Source of the DNA: JAGNZR01 sp051648485
Lineage (GTDB): Bacteria; Fusobacteriota; Fusobacteriia; Fusobacteriales; Fusobacteriaceae
Assembly: GCA_051648485.1 (NCBI GenBank)
Contig: JBOFFH010000098.1
Location: forward strand, 1-29,485
Length of the DNA: 29,485 nt
Reading direction: 5' to 3'
Shown one piece after another: positions 1 to 7,295 of this stretch. The position numbers and the translations under genes were made by a program. Position 1 is the first letter of the stretch. The number at the start of each line of letters is the position of its first letter. A model generated the notes under the pieces. The model worked only from the letters and a program-made list of their open reading frames with translations, was not told where the DNA came from and searched no databases.

Positions 1-349
1 AAAAACTAAATATCGGACTCACACTGTATTTTTTTAACAAGTGATACATAATTAAAGAAAAAATACAAGAAAGTGAAAATAAAAACTCCCAATAGGAAAA
101 ATTCAACATTTTCATAAAATCTCTTAAATATACAAAAAATTTTTCATAGCCGTAAGGATTTTTTCCGTTAGCTAAATTATAAAAATATTCATAAACATAA
201 TAATCATAGCCACCTATATCTTTTCTTGTTCCTGAAAATAAAGCTAAAAAAGAAATTGGAATAATCATAATTAATTTTTCTTTTTTATTCCCTCTAAAAA
301 ATATAGTAAATAACATAAAAATAGCATATATTCCTATAACATAATACAT
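1..349 (-). CDS. EpsG-like polysaccharide polymerase/membrane protein, N-terminal part (cut by window edge)
   Basis: Translating the minus strand from the ATG at 349 gives 116 codons without a stop, running off the left edge, so only the N-terminus is visible. It is hydrophobic: one membrane segment at about residues 1-18 and another at about 28-42. These are followed by the motif GTRKDIGGYDYYVYEYFY, which resembles the G-x-D-Y-x-x-Y stretch after the second segment of EpsG/Wzy-like polymerases. A third hydrophobic stretch lies near residues 84-102. The start is one base after the stop of the upstream glycosylphosphotransferase, and its ribosome binding site (AAGGGAAG) lies inside the end of that gene, so the two are translationally linked. 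Role as a repeat-unit polymerase is inferred from family resemblance and neighbours; another multi-spanning polysaccharide protein remains possible. Confidence 0.65.
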   Translation of the reverse strand, partial: MYYVIGIYAIFMLFTIFFRGNKKEKLIMIIPISFLALFSGTRKDIGGYDYYVYEYFYNLANGKNPYGYEKFFVYLRDFMKMLNFSYWEFLFSLSCIFSLIMYHLLKKYSVSPIFSF

Positions 350-350
350 T

Positions 351-1610
351 TTATCTTCCCTTTCCAAATATTACAGTTTTTAATGTTCTAAACATTATAA
401 CCAAATCCATATGAAAATTTTGATTTTTAACATAATAAAGGTCATATTCTAATTTGTTTTTTGCATCCTCTACACTGGCACCATAAGGATACATAACTTG
501 AGCCCATCCTGTAAGACCTGGTTTTACTAAGTGTCTCAAATTATAGTAAGGTATTTTTTTTTCTAAATCTTTTATAAATACCATTCTTTCTGGTCTAGGA
601 CCTATAAAACTCATTTCTCCTTTTATTACATTCCAAAGTTGAGGAAGTTCATCTATTCTAGTTTTTCTCATAAAATTTCCAAATTTAGTTACTCTAGGAT
701 CATTTACACTTGCCCATTTGGCACCATCTTTTTCTGCATCATTTCTCATACTTCTAAATTTATGAATATAAAATTCTACACTATTTTTTCCTACTCTTGC
801 CTGACTGTAAATTGCTGGTCCTGGACTTTCGATTCTTACTATTATACCTGCTAATATCATTATAGGAAAAGTAATACCTGTTATAATGATCGCTAATATA
901 ATATCAATAGCTCTTTTTGTTTGAATCTCGAATTGATTATATAAAAGTTTAAAACCGTAAGCATTTAAAATCCAATTTTCATCAATGCTATCAACATCAA
1001 TTTTTCCTTCTATTTCTTCCATATAATTCGAATAATTTTTTACCTCTACTCCTGAAATTCTTATTTTAAAAAGAGTACTTATCTCTTTTTCTGAAAAAAC
1101 ATTTTGAGCCAATATTGCCAATGAAATTTTATTTGTCTTCAGAAAATCTAAAGGGTTTTGATTTTCACTCAAAACATATTCTATATATTTATAACCTTCT
1201 AAATATCCTAAACTTTTTTCTACATTCTCTTTCATTTTTCCATTGCCTAAAACCGTTAAATATCCCGTTTTAAAAGTTAATCTTAGCATTATCCATCTTA
1301 CTAAAATCTGACCAATTACGAATATTAAAAAAAATATAAAAAGCAATAAATCCCAAGAATATATAAACCAAAGAAAAAAGAAAATTGAATTTATTGTTAT
1401 TGCTGAAACTATTTGAGAAAAACTATATTTCAAAACATAGAATTTCATATTTCCACTTATGTAAAGTCCTAATACTATAAAAACGAATGTTAATAACCCC
1501 GAAAAATACATCTCTTGACCAATTGGCAGCAAATAATTACATAACATAAAAATTGTTCCAATTAAAAAGACATAAATAACTTTTAAGTTCGAGTCTTTTC
1601 TATACTCCAT
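351..1610 (-). CDS. Polyprenyl glycosylphosphotransferase (initiating sugar transferase, WbaP/WcaJ/EpsB type)
   Basis: The 419-residue protein has a hydrophobic N-terminal half with about four membrane segments (roughly residues 10-110), a cytosolic middle part, another hydrophobic segment near 235-260, and a C-terminal bacterial sugar transferase domain. That domain shows family signatures: KFRSMRNDAE, RKTRIDELPQLWNVIKGEMS, then FIGPRPER, and LVKPGLTGWAQV. In this family the enzyme moves a sugar-1-phosphate from a UDP-sugar to undecaprenyl phosphate, the first step of O-antigen, capsule or exopolysaccharide repeat-unit assembly at the inner membrane. The sugar cannot be told from sequence. 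The start has AGGAG eight bases upstream. It follows the secreted protein gene by 11 bases and precedes an EpsG-like gene, so it probably opens a polysaccharide operon. Function class is firm; substrate is not. Confidence 0.9.
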   Translation of the reverse strand: MEYRKDSNLKVIYVFLIGTIFMLCNYLLPIGQEMYFSGLLTFVFIVLGLYISGNMKFYVLKYSFSQIVSAITINSIFFFLWFIYSWDLLLFIFFLIFVIGQILVRWIMLRLTFKTGYLTVLGNGKMKENVEKSLGYLEGYKYIEYVLSENQNPLDFLKTNKISLAILAQNVFSEKEISTLFKIRISGVEVKNYSNYMEEIEGKIDVDSIDENWILNAYGFKLLYNQFEIQTKRAIDIILAIIITGITFPIMILAGIIVRIESPGPAIYSQARVGKNSVEFYIHKFRSMRNDAEKDGAKWASVNDPRVTKFGNFMRKTRIDELPQLWNVIKGEMSFIGPRPERMVFIKDLEKKIPYYNLRHLVKPGLTGWAQVMYPYGASVEDAKNKLEYDLYYVKNQNFHMDLVIMFRTLKTVIFGKGR

Positions 1611-1621
1611 TTTATCAACTC

Positions 1622-3232
1622 CTAATTTGGAAATAATATTTTTTTGCCATCCACTATTCTATTTAAACTTCTTTTAGTTTTATCCATATAAATATCTATT
1701 TCTAAAACAACTTCTCCTGTTGAAAGTTCAGATTCTACTATTTTTCCTCTTGGATATCCTGTATTTATAAAATCTATAGCCACTAATCCATTTCTATTAT
1801 TATTCAAAAGTTGAATAAGTTCTTCTACCTCTCCTTGATAAAGCTTATTTTCCTTTTCATAAGTGGATTTTAAATAACTACTTTCAATTTTTCCTAATTT
1901 GTTTAAATGAAATACCCTATCCTCATTAAACAATATGAATCCTTCAATTTTTCTATTTAATTTCCAAGTTTTTTCATTTTTAAGATTCATCTCTAAAAAA
2001 TATCTTACCTCTCCTTTGTTATCAAAAATAATAGGAGTAACTTCTCCTTGTGAAAAATATGCCACGTAATTCAAACCTTTTGATATTTTTTCTTCTTTCA
2101 ATTTTTTTATTTCAAAAATTGGTAAACTATCTTTTATTTTTTCTCCTTTTAATACTAAAATTGTTTCTTCTTTTCCATTATTCAAAATAATTGTATTTTC
2201 TTCATTGGCTCTCAGTCCGAAAATTTCTATTGTTTTTTTATTTTCTTCTGTATAAACAATATCTTCTTGTTCAGTGGATCCTTTTATCCTTATTTTTACT
2301 TTTTGATTTTCTGAATCAGGGTATTTTACAATTCCTGAATACGGTGTTCTTTTGTAAGGATTTATCAGTACATAAGGGCTAGAAAAACTATATTCTCCTT
2401 CAGAATATTTTTTTTCTATTTCTTCCTCGGCTTCTTTATCACTTAAATATGCTTCTCCATACCTTGATATTCTTGTGTAATCAATATTAGGATAAAGTTT
2501 ATTTATCTCTTTTACAAAACTTTCTACAACTATTCCTATTTGAAATATTTTTTTACTCATTACATATATCTCTTTCATCGTCTCTTTACTTAAAGATAAA
2601 TTTTCAAAATCTTTAGTTGTATGGTCTATTTTATTGGGGATTTTTTCTCCGTTCAAAATTGCTCTGATTTGTTCAGCTTTTTCTGGAGAAATATTTTTAG
2701 TGATTTCTTTTAAAGTATCTGGTAAAAGTTTATAAAGAGTTTCTTTATCCCTAATATATCTTATTACTTTATCTCCATTCTTTGCAAAATATCTATAATT
2801 GAATTTTCCATAATTTTTTTCAATCCAGTTTTTAAGTTTTAAATCTATATTTTCTAGTTCCACTATTTCTCTACTAATTGTAAGAATATTTTCTGCTGAT
2901 TCTATAGAAATATTCGGATTTTCAATATTTTTCAATTCCTTTAGTTTATTCGAGTTATTTAATGAATCTTTCAATGTTTCTCTGTTTGTTAAGTAATTCA
3001 AGGTTTCTAATTGCTTTAAATCCATGCTACCAACAATTTCATTAAACTCTTTAGAATATATTTTTCTGGCTATTTCTTTTTTTAATTTTTTTTCTTTACT
3101 TTTACTGTAAATATCTGAAAAATAACTACTCATATTATTTATTTCTTTTTTATTGATTTTTACTGCTTCTTGAGAAAAAATCGTTCCCATAAAAAATATT
3201 ATTGTTATGGATATCACTGTTGTTCTTTTCAT
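1622..3232 (-). CDS. Secreted protein with an aryl-sulfotransferase N-terminal-like domain but no full catalytic propeller
   Basis: The 536-residue protein begins with a clear signal peptide (about residues 1-20, hydrophobic core ISITIIFFMGTIFS). Residues about 25-280 are charged and mostly helical in character, with no family I recognise. Residues about 286-362 (INPYKRTPYSGIVKY, then alternating strands with KVKIRIKG and IFGL) resemble the beta domain at the N-terminus of bacterial aryl-sulfate sulfotransferases. A short stretch (389-450, PIIFDNKGEVRYFLE and VFHLNKLGKIE) looks like one or two propeller blades. The rest of the six-bladed propeller and its catalytic histidines are missing, so sulfotransferase activity is unlikely. 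It has its own promoter and is followed 11 bases later by a polysaccharide initiating transferase. The resemblance is my reading of motifs, not a search. Export is well supported; function is unknown. Confidence 0.6.
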   Translation of the reverse strand: MKRTTVISITIIFFMGTIFSQEAVKINKKEINNMSSYFSDIYSKSKEKKLKKEIARKIYSKEFNEIVGSMDLKQLETLNYLTNRETLKDSLNNSNKLKELKNIENPNISIESAENILTISREIVELENIDLKLKNWIEKNYGKFNYRYFAKNGDKVIRYIRDKETLYKLLPDTLKEITKNISPEKAEQIRAILNGEKIPNKIDHTTKDFENLSLSKETMKEIYVMSKKIFQIGIVVESFVKEINKLYPNIDYTRISRYGEAYLSDKEAEEEIEKKYSEGEYSFSSPYVLINPYKRTPYSGIVKYPDSENQKVKIRIKGSTEQEDIVYTEENKKTIEIFGLRANEENTIILNNGKEETILVLKGEKIKDSLPIFEIKKLKEEKISKGLNYVAYFSQGEVTPIIFDNKGEVRYFLEMNLKNEKTWKLNRKIEGFILFNEDRVFHLNKLGKIESSYLKSTYEKENKLYQGEVEELIQLLNNNRNGLVAIDFINTGYPRGKIVESELSTGEVVLEIDIYMDKTKRSLNRIVDGKKILFPN

Positions 3233-3263
3233 ATTTCTCCTTTTAAAATATACAAATATTTTA

Positions 3264-3292
3264 ATTATACCTGGGAGTTAGCTTATTTTCAA
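3264..3292 (-). promoter_or_regulatory. Sigma-70-type promoter for the secreted protein/polysaccharide operon
   Basis: On the minus strand, TTGAAA (3292-3287) and TATAAT (3269-3264) are separated by 17 bases. The gene starts about 32 bases further on with an AAAGGAGAAAT ribosome binding site. It lies directly after the rpsR terminator, so this operon is transcriptionally separate. Confidence 0.75.
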
Positions 3293-3294
3293 GT

Positions 3295-3325
3295 AAAAAA
3301 AAAGTACCTAAGTTTAACTTAGGTA
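3295..3325 (-). terminator. Intrinsic terminator after rpsR
   Basis: On the minus strand, GTACCTAAGT and ACTTAGGTAC form a 10-bp stem with a tiny TA loop, followed by nine T residues (3303-3295). It sits just after the rpsR stop and ends the rpsF-rpsR operon. Confidence 0.9.
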
Positions 3326-3335
3326 CCAATTAATC

Positions 3336-3554
3336 CTACTTCTCTATTTTAGTGTAAGGGATTAAAGCTATGTTTCTAGCTCTCTTGATTGCTTTAGCAA
3401 TCTTTCTTTGTAACTTAGCGTTAGCACCAGTTACTCTTGAAGGGTTTATCTTCCCTTTGTCAGAAACAAATCTTTTTAAAAGATCTACATTTTTGTAATC
3501 GATCTCTTGTGCTTTAACTCTTAATTTTGCTCTTCTTCTTCTGAATTCAGCCAT
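3336..3554 (-). CDS. rpsR: 30S ribosomal protein S18
   Basis: The 72-residue basic protein has the S18 family core: an Arg-rich N-terminus, then YKNVDLLKRFVSDKGKI, then the SRVTGANAKLQRKIAKAIKR motif and a C-terminal ARNIALIPYT. Length matches the family. S18 binds next to S6 on the platform of the small subunit. It lies 47 bases after rpsF with a good AAAGGAGGAAT ribosome binding site, and a strong terminator follows. The single-strand binding protein gene usually found between rpsF and rpsR in Firmicutes is absent. Confidence 0.98.
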   Translation of the reverse strand: MAEFRRRRAKLRVKAQEIDYKNVDLLKRFVSDKGKINPSRVTGANAKLQRKIAKAIKRARNIALIPYTKIEK

Positions 3555-3601
3555 TTCTTATTCCTCCTTTTTTTAATAAACGGTTTTTTCTTTTTAGAAA
3601 A

Positions 3602-3886
3602 TTAGTTTTGCTTAACGATGATGTATCTCATTAACTCTTCAGTAATGTTAAGCTTTCCTTCAACTTCTACTAAGTTAGTTCCGTCCATCTCAAAAGTTGT
3701 TAGAACGTAGAAACCAGTTCTCTTTTTATCGATAGGATAAGCTAGTTTTCTCTCTCCCCATTTCTCATTCTTAAGAACATTAGCTCCATTTTTTGTAAGT
3801 ATAGTAGCTACTTTCTCAATTAAAGCTTCTCTTCCCTCTTCTAAGATAGTTGGGTTGATGATGTACATAATTTCATATTTTTTCAT
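3602..3886 (-). CDS. rpsF: 30S ribosomal protein S6
   Basis: The 94-residue protein begins MKKYEIMYIINPTI and carries the S6 motif WGERKLAYPIDKKRTGFYVL; the length is usual for the family. S6 forms a pair with S18, encoded by the next gene. The start is fixed by GGGAGGAGGTAAGAAA just upstream. It has its own promoter (3948-3976) and a short leader with a hairpin that may be the site where S6 and S18 repress their own synthesis. Confidence 0.98.
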   Translation of the reverse strand: MKKYEIMYIINPTILEEGREALIEKVATILTKNGANVLKNEKWGERKLAYPIDKKRTGFYVLTTFEMDGTNLVEVEGKLNITEELMRYIIVKQN

Positions 3887-3912
3887 TTTCTTACCTCCTC
3901 CCTATGGTTTTA

Positions 3913-3940
3913 GCCCAAAGGATATACCTTCAAGCAGGGC
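3913..3940 (-). promoter_or_regulatory. Hairpin in the rpsF leader, candidate S6:S18 autoregulatory site
   Basis: In the transcript, GCCC (3940-3937) pairs with GGGC (3916-3913), and inside it AAGG pairs with CCTT around a TATAT loop. The structure lies between the start of transcription and the ribosome binding site, where S6:S18-binding leaders occur in other bacteria. I do not see the CCG trinucleotide bulge described for the known motif, so this is a candidate only. Confidence 0.4.
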
Positions 3941-3947
3941 ATTAACT

Positions 3948-3976
3948 ATTATAACAAATTATACATAGTTTTACAA
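3948..3976 (-). promoter_or_regulatory. Promoter of rpsF-rpsR
   Basis: Minus-strand TTGTAA (3976-3971) and a perfect TATAAT (3953-3948) are 17 bases apart. The predicted transcript begins near 3941, giving a leader of about 55 bases. Confidence 0.75.
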
Positions 3977-3991
3977 GTTTTTTTTATATTA

Positions 3992-4552
3992 TTATACTGT
4001 TGTTATCTCTTTTTCTTTTTTAGATAATAAATCTTCTATTGTTTTTATTGTCATATCAGTTAATTTTTGAGCTTCATCTTCAAATCTTTTTAGATCATCT
4101 TCTGTAATTTCTCCATCTTTTTCTAATTTTCTTAAAGCATTATTCATATCTTTTCTTAAGTTTCTTACTGCTACTTTTCCAGTTTCAGCCTCTGATTTAG
4201 CTAATTTTACATACTCTTTTCTTCTATCAGCTGTAAGTTCTGGTATCATAAGTCTTATTACTTTTCCATCATTATTTGGAGTTAATCCAACATTTGATGT
4301 CATTATAGCTTTTTCTATTTTGGGAATTACTGACTTATCCCATGGATCGATTACTAATAATCTAGCTTCTGGAGCTGAAACACTTCCAATTTGATTTAAA
4401 GGAGTTTCTGAACCGTACATGTCAATTTTTACTCCATCTAACATTGATACATTGGCTCTTCCTGCTCTTATTGATGTGAATCTAGTTCTTGTAGATTCTA
4501 CGGCTTTATTCATTTTATCTTTTGATTCATTCATTAATTTAACTGCTGGCAT
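3992..4552 (-). CDS. frr: Ribosome recycling factor
   Basis: The 186-residue protein matches RRF throughout: RTRFTSIRAGRANVSMLDG near the N-terminus, YGSETPLNQIGSVSAPEARL, and IRLMIPELTADRRKEYVK in the middle, with the long helical C-terminus LRKDMNNALRKLEKDGEITEDD. Length is typical (about 185). With EF-G it splits post-termination ribosomes in the cytoplasm. It lies 23 bases after pyrH with an AAAGGAGAAAAAA ribosome binding site, the common pyrH-frr pairing. I see no clear hairpin terminator after it; the next promoter (rpsF) begins within about 16 bases of its stop. Confidence 0.97.
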   Translation of the reverse strand: MPAVKLMNESKDKMNKAVESTRTRFTSIRAGRANVSMLDGVKIDMYGSETPLNQIGSVSAPEARLLVIDPWDKSVIPKIEKAIMTSNVGLTPNNDGKVIRLMIPELTADRRKEYVKLAKSEAETGKVAVRNLRKDMNNALRKLEKDGEITEDDLKRFEDEAQKLTDMTIKTIEDLLSKKEKEITTV

Positions 4553-4575
4553 TTTTTTCTCCTTTTATACTTTAA

Positions 4576-5292
4576 TTATTCCTCTACTACTGTAGTTCCT
4601 AAATTTTGTCCACAAATAACTTTCAATATATTTCCTTCTGTTACAGAATCAAAAACTATAATAGGAAGCTTATTTTCTCTACAAAGTGATATAGCTGTTG
4701 CATCCATAACTTTAAGATCTTTGCTTAAAACTTCTGTATAGCTTACTTTGTCATACTTTACTGCATCTGAATGCTTCATAGGGTCTTTGTCATAGATACC
4801 ATCAACCTTTGTAGCTTTCATTACCACATCAGCATTTATTTCAATTGCTCTCAGTGCTGCTGCTGTATCTGTTGTAAAGTAAGGATTTCCTGTTCCACCA
4901 CCAAATATTACTACTCTTCCTTTTTCTAAATGTCTTTGAGCTTTTCTTTTAATAAAAGGTTCTGCTATTTTAGGCATCTCTATAGCACTTTGAACTCTAC
5001 ATTCTACACCTAGTTTTTCAACAGCATTTTGAAGAGCTAAAGAATTTATTACTGTTGCTAGCATTCCCATATGATCACCAGTAACTCTATCTATCCCTTG
5101 AGTAGAACCTGATAAACCACGGAATATATTTCCACCACCAATAACAATAGCTAGTTCAACACCTAACTCTATTACCTCTTTGATTTGCTTTGCATAAGAA
5201 GTTATTACTTCGGAAGAAATTCCAAAATCTTGTTCTCCCATCAATGCTTCTCCACTCAACTTTAAAAGAACCGTTTTGTATGCAGCTTTCAT
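4576..5292 (-). CDS. pyrH: Uridylate (UMP) kinase
   Basis: The 238-residue protein has the amino acid kinase fold signatures of bacterial PyrH: LLKLSGEALMG near residues 8-18, IVIGGGNIFRG near 50-60, and DHMGMLATVINSLAL near 70-85, which lies in the UMP-binding part. It phosphorylates UMP to UDP in pyrimidine nucleotide synthesis. The start is supported by AAAAGGAGAAATAC. It follows tsf, but a strong terminator-like hairpin lies between them and no clear promoter follows it, so expression probably depends on read-through of about the strength that hairpin allows. This order (rpsB, tsf, pyrH, frr) is widely conserved. Confidence 0.97.
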   Translation of the reverse strand: MKAAYKTVLLKLSGEALMGEQDFGISSEVITSYAKQIKEVIELGVELAIVIGGGNIFRGLSGSTQGIDRVTGDHMGMLATVINSLALQNAVEKLGVECRVQSAIEMPKIAEPFIKRKAQRHLEKGRVVIFGGGTGNPYFTTDTAAALRAIEINADVVMKATKVDGIYDKDPMKHSDAVKYDKVSYTEVLSKDLKVMDATAISLCRENKLPIIVFDSVTEGNILKVICGQNLGTTVVEE

Positions 5293-5330
5293 GTATTTCT
5301 CCTTTTATTTTTGATTTTTTTATTTTTCAA

Positions 5331-5360
5331 GAAAAAAGAGAGGTGCAAATTGCACCTCTC
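5331..5360 (-). terminator. Intrinsic terminator between tsf and pyrH
   Basis: The minus strand reads GAGAGGTGCAA-TTT-ish-loop-TTGCACCTCTC: the arms are 5360-5350 and 5348-5338, a near-perfect stem of 10-11 bp, followed by TTTTTT (5337-5332). It should end many transcripts from rpsB-tsf before pyrH. Confidence 0.85.
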
Positions 5361-5374
5361 ACTCAAGTTCAAGA

Positions 5375-6268
5375 CTATGCTTTAAGCTGAGCTGCAACTT
5401 CTGCTGCGAAATCTACTTCTTCTTTTTCAATTCCATCTCCAACTTTGTATCTTTTGAAAGAAACAACTTTGTTCTCTCCTGCAAATTGAGCAATAGTTTC
5501 TTTGTTCATAGCTTTTACAAATATTTGGTTAACTAAACAGTTGTCCTCATAGAACTTGTTCATTTTTCCAAGTAATATTTTTTCAATTATTTGAGCTGGT
5601 TTTCCTTCAGCTTCTAATTGCTTTCTAGAAATTTCTTTCTCTCTCTCTAAATCATCAGTTGTAACTTCTGATTTATCAAGATATTGTGGATCCATAGCTG
5701 CTACATGCATAGCTATATCTTTAGCTTTTAATATGCTAGCTTCTGTAGCTTCTCCAGTCAACTCAACTATAACTCCTAATTTTCCTCCTAAGTGATTGTA
5801 AACAGTTACAAATCCTTCAGCAGAAGTTACTTTATCGAATCTTCTTAAATTCATATTTTCACCTATTTTAGCGATAAGCTCAGATACAGAAGTTGCTACA
5901 GTCTTTCCAGCTTCCATTTCAAGTGAGTTTAACTCTTCTATAGTTTTGATATCATTAGTTAAAGCTAATTCTGCTAATTTTTTTCCAAAATCTACAAATT
6001 CAGGATTTTTAGCAACGAAGTCAGTCTCAGAGTTGAATTCTAAAACTACTGCTGATTTCTTATCTGCAGATATTGCATCAAATACTAGTCCTTCAGCAGC
6101 AACTCTTCCAGCTTTTTTAGCAGCTTTTGCTATTCCTTTTTCTCTTAGTAAATCTATCGATTTTTCGATATCTCCACCCATTTCTACAAGTGCTTTTTTA
6201 CAATCCATCATTCCAGCACCTGTTCTTTCTCTTAACTCTTTTACTAAGCTAGCTGTTATTTCTGCCAT
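5375..6268 (-). CDS. tsf: Translation elongation factor Ts
   Basis: The 297-residue protein begins with the EF-Ts N-terminal domain (VKELRERTGAGMMDCKKAL, residues about 9-27), followed by the core with NSETDFVAKN, whose Asp-Phe residues belong to the EF-Tu-binding region, and by GGKLGVIVEL and HVAAMDPQYL. Length is usual for the family. It exchanges GDP for GTP on EF-Tu. The start has AGGAGGATGAA directly upstream. It is transcribed after rpsB across a hairpin spacer (6317-6349). Stop codon is TAG, a rarer stop in this window. Confidence 0.98.
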   Translation of the reverse strand: MAEITASLVKELRERTGAGMMDCKKALVEMGGDIEKSIDLLREKGIAKAAKKAGRVAAEGLVFDAISADKKSAVVLEFNSETDFVAKNPEFVDFGKKLAELALTNDIKTIEELNSLEMEAGKTVATSVSELIAKIGENMNLRRFDKVTSAEGFVTVYNHLGGKLGVIVELTGEATEASILKAKDIAMHVAAMDPQYLDKSEVTTDDLEREKEISRKQLEAEGKPAQIIEKILLGKMNKFYEDNCLVNQIFVKAMNKETIAQFAGENKVVSFKRYKVGDGIEKEEVDFAAEVAAQLKA

Positions 6269-6316
6269 TTCATCCTCCTAGTTATTTTCATTTTGTTATT
6301 TTGTTTTTTATATAAA

Positions 6317-6349
6317 GAATTGAGTAATCTAAAAAAAATTACTCAATTC
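6317..6349 (-). terminator. Hairpin between rpsB and tsf (weak terminator or processing site)
   Basis: GAATTGAGTAAT (6349-6338 on the minus strand) pairs perfectly with ATTACTCAATTC (6328-6317), a 12-bp stem with a T-rich loop. Only TTTATAT follows, a poor U tract, so partial termination or mRNA processing that lets rpsB exceed tsf is more likely than full termination. Confidence 0.6.
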
Positions 6350-6369
6350 CAAAGTTTTATATAAATTAA

Positions 6370-7107
6370 TTACTCAGCTGAACCTTCTTCTACGTTTACA
6401 GTTTCAGCGCCAGCAACTTCTTTACCTTGATTTCCTTCAATTATAGCGTTAGCCATTACAGAAGCGATAAGTTTTACTGATCTTATTGCATCATCATTTG
6501 CAGGAATTGGGAAAGTTATTAAATCAGGATCTACATTTGTATCGATCATAGCGAATACAGGTATTCCTAAGTTAGCAGCTTCTACTACCGCAAGAGTTTC
6601 TTTTTTAACATCAACTATAAATATAGCTGCTGGAACATCTGCCATGTCTTTAATTCCAGATAAGTTTTTAGAAAGCTTTACTAATTCTTTTCTGAAGTTA
6701 GCAGCCTCTTTCTTTGTGTAAGCTGTATCTAAAGTTCCATCAGCTTCCATAGTTTCTAATTCTTTTAATCTAGCTATTCTAGCTTTTATTGTTTTATAGT
6801 TAGTTAACATTCCACCTAACCATCTGTTGTTTACATAAAACATTCCTGATCTTTCAGCTTGCTCTCTTACTGCATCTTGAGCTTGCTTTTTTGTTCCAAC
6901 AAATAATACTTTACCGTTGTTAGAAGCAATTTCTCTTAAAGCATCATAAGCAACCTCTATCTTCTTAAGAGACTTATGAAGATCGATTACATGTATTCCG
7001 TTTCTCTCCGTGAAGATATACGGTTTCATTTTTGGATTCCATCTTTTTGCTTGGTGTCCAAAGTGAACTCCAGCTTCTAATAATTGTTTCATTGTTATTA
7101 CTGCCAT
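6370..7107 (-). CDS. rpsB: 30S ribosomal protein S2
   Basis: The 245-residue protein begins MAVITMKQLLEAGVHFGHQ, the classic S2 start, with RWNPKMKPYIF, LFVGTKKQAQDAV, NNRWLGGMLTNYKTI and FAMIDTNVDPDLI following in family order. The start at 7107 is chosen because AAGGAGGAAAAAA lies just upstream. The reading frame is open for 23 more codons back to an ATG at 7176, but that stretch lies in the structured leader and is not S2-like. S2 is needed for late small-subunit assembly and translation initiation. It has a strong promoter (7227-7255) and a leader of about 110 bases that is probably the S2 feedback site. tsf follows. Confidence 0.97.
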   Translation of the reverse strand: MAVITMKQLLEAGVHFGHQAKRWNPKMKPYIFTERNGIHVIDLHKSLKKIEVAYDALREIASNNGKVLFVGTKKQAQDAVREQAERSGMFYVNNRWLGGMLTNYKTIKARIARLKELETMEADGTLDTAYTKKEAANFRKELVKLSKNLSGIKDMADVPAAIFIVDVKKETLAVVEAANLGIPVFAMIDTNVDPDLITFPIPANDDAIRSVKLIASVMANAIIEGNQGKEVAGAETVNVEEGSAE

Positions 7108-7134
7108 TTTTTTCCTCCTTAAAATTAAGTGTAT

Positions 7135-7203
7135 TAGGTTATTTTCTTCCACTAATCTCAAAACTAAACTGTCCATAGGACCACCATGCTTAGAAATAAC
7201 TAG
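7135..7203 (-). promoter_or_regulatory. Structured rpsB leader, candidate S2 autoregulatory element
   Basis: In the transcript, TAGTTATTTCT (7202-7192) can pair with AGAAAATAACCTA (7147-7135), with a small bulge, closing a domain. That domain contains the perfect hairpin GTCC-TAT-GGAC (7181-7171) and ends shortly before the ribosome binding site. Position and shape fit an S2-binding leader; no consensus has been matched. Confidence 0.45.
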
Positions 7204-7226
7204 TGTGTATTTTTAAATAACGAGTA

Positions 7227-7255
7227 ATTATATCATTTTTTTTCTATCATGTCAA
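7227..7255 (-). promoter_or_regulatory. Strong promoter of rpsB-tsf
   Basis: Minus-strand TTGACA (7255-7250) and TATAAT (7232-7227) match the sigma-70 consensus perfectly with a 17-base spacer, and a TGA extended -10 precedes TATAAT. Confidence 0.9.
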
Positions 7256-7295
7256 TATTTTACATATCAAATGTACTATATCTAATATGTTTTTA

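Noticed and set aside
5946..6281. 111-codon open frame on the plus strand opposite tsf
   Set aside because: It is antisense to a highly conserved gene, Ser/Ala-biased as expected for a shadow frame, and lacks a ribosome binding site.
7108..7176. N-terminal extension of S2 starting at ATG 7176
   Set aside because: It lies in the structured leader, has no S2-like sequence, and a perfect AAGGAGG precedes the normal MAVIT start at 7107.
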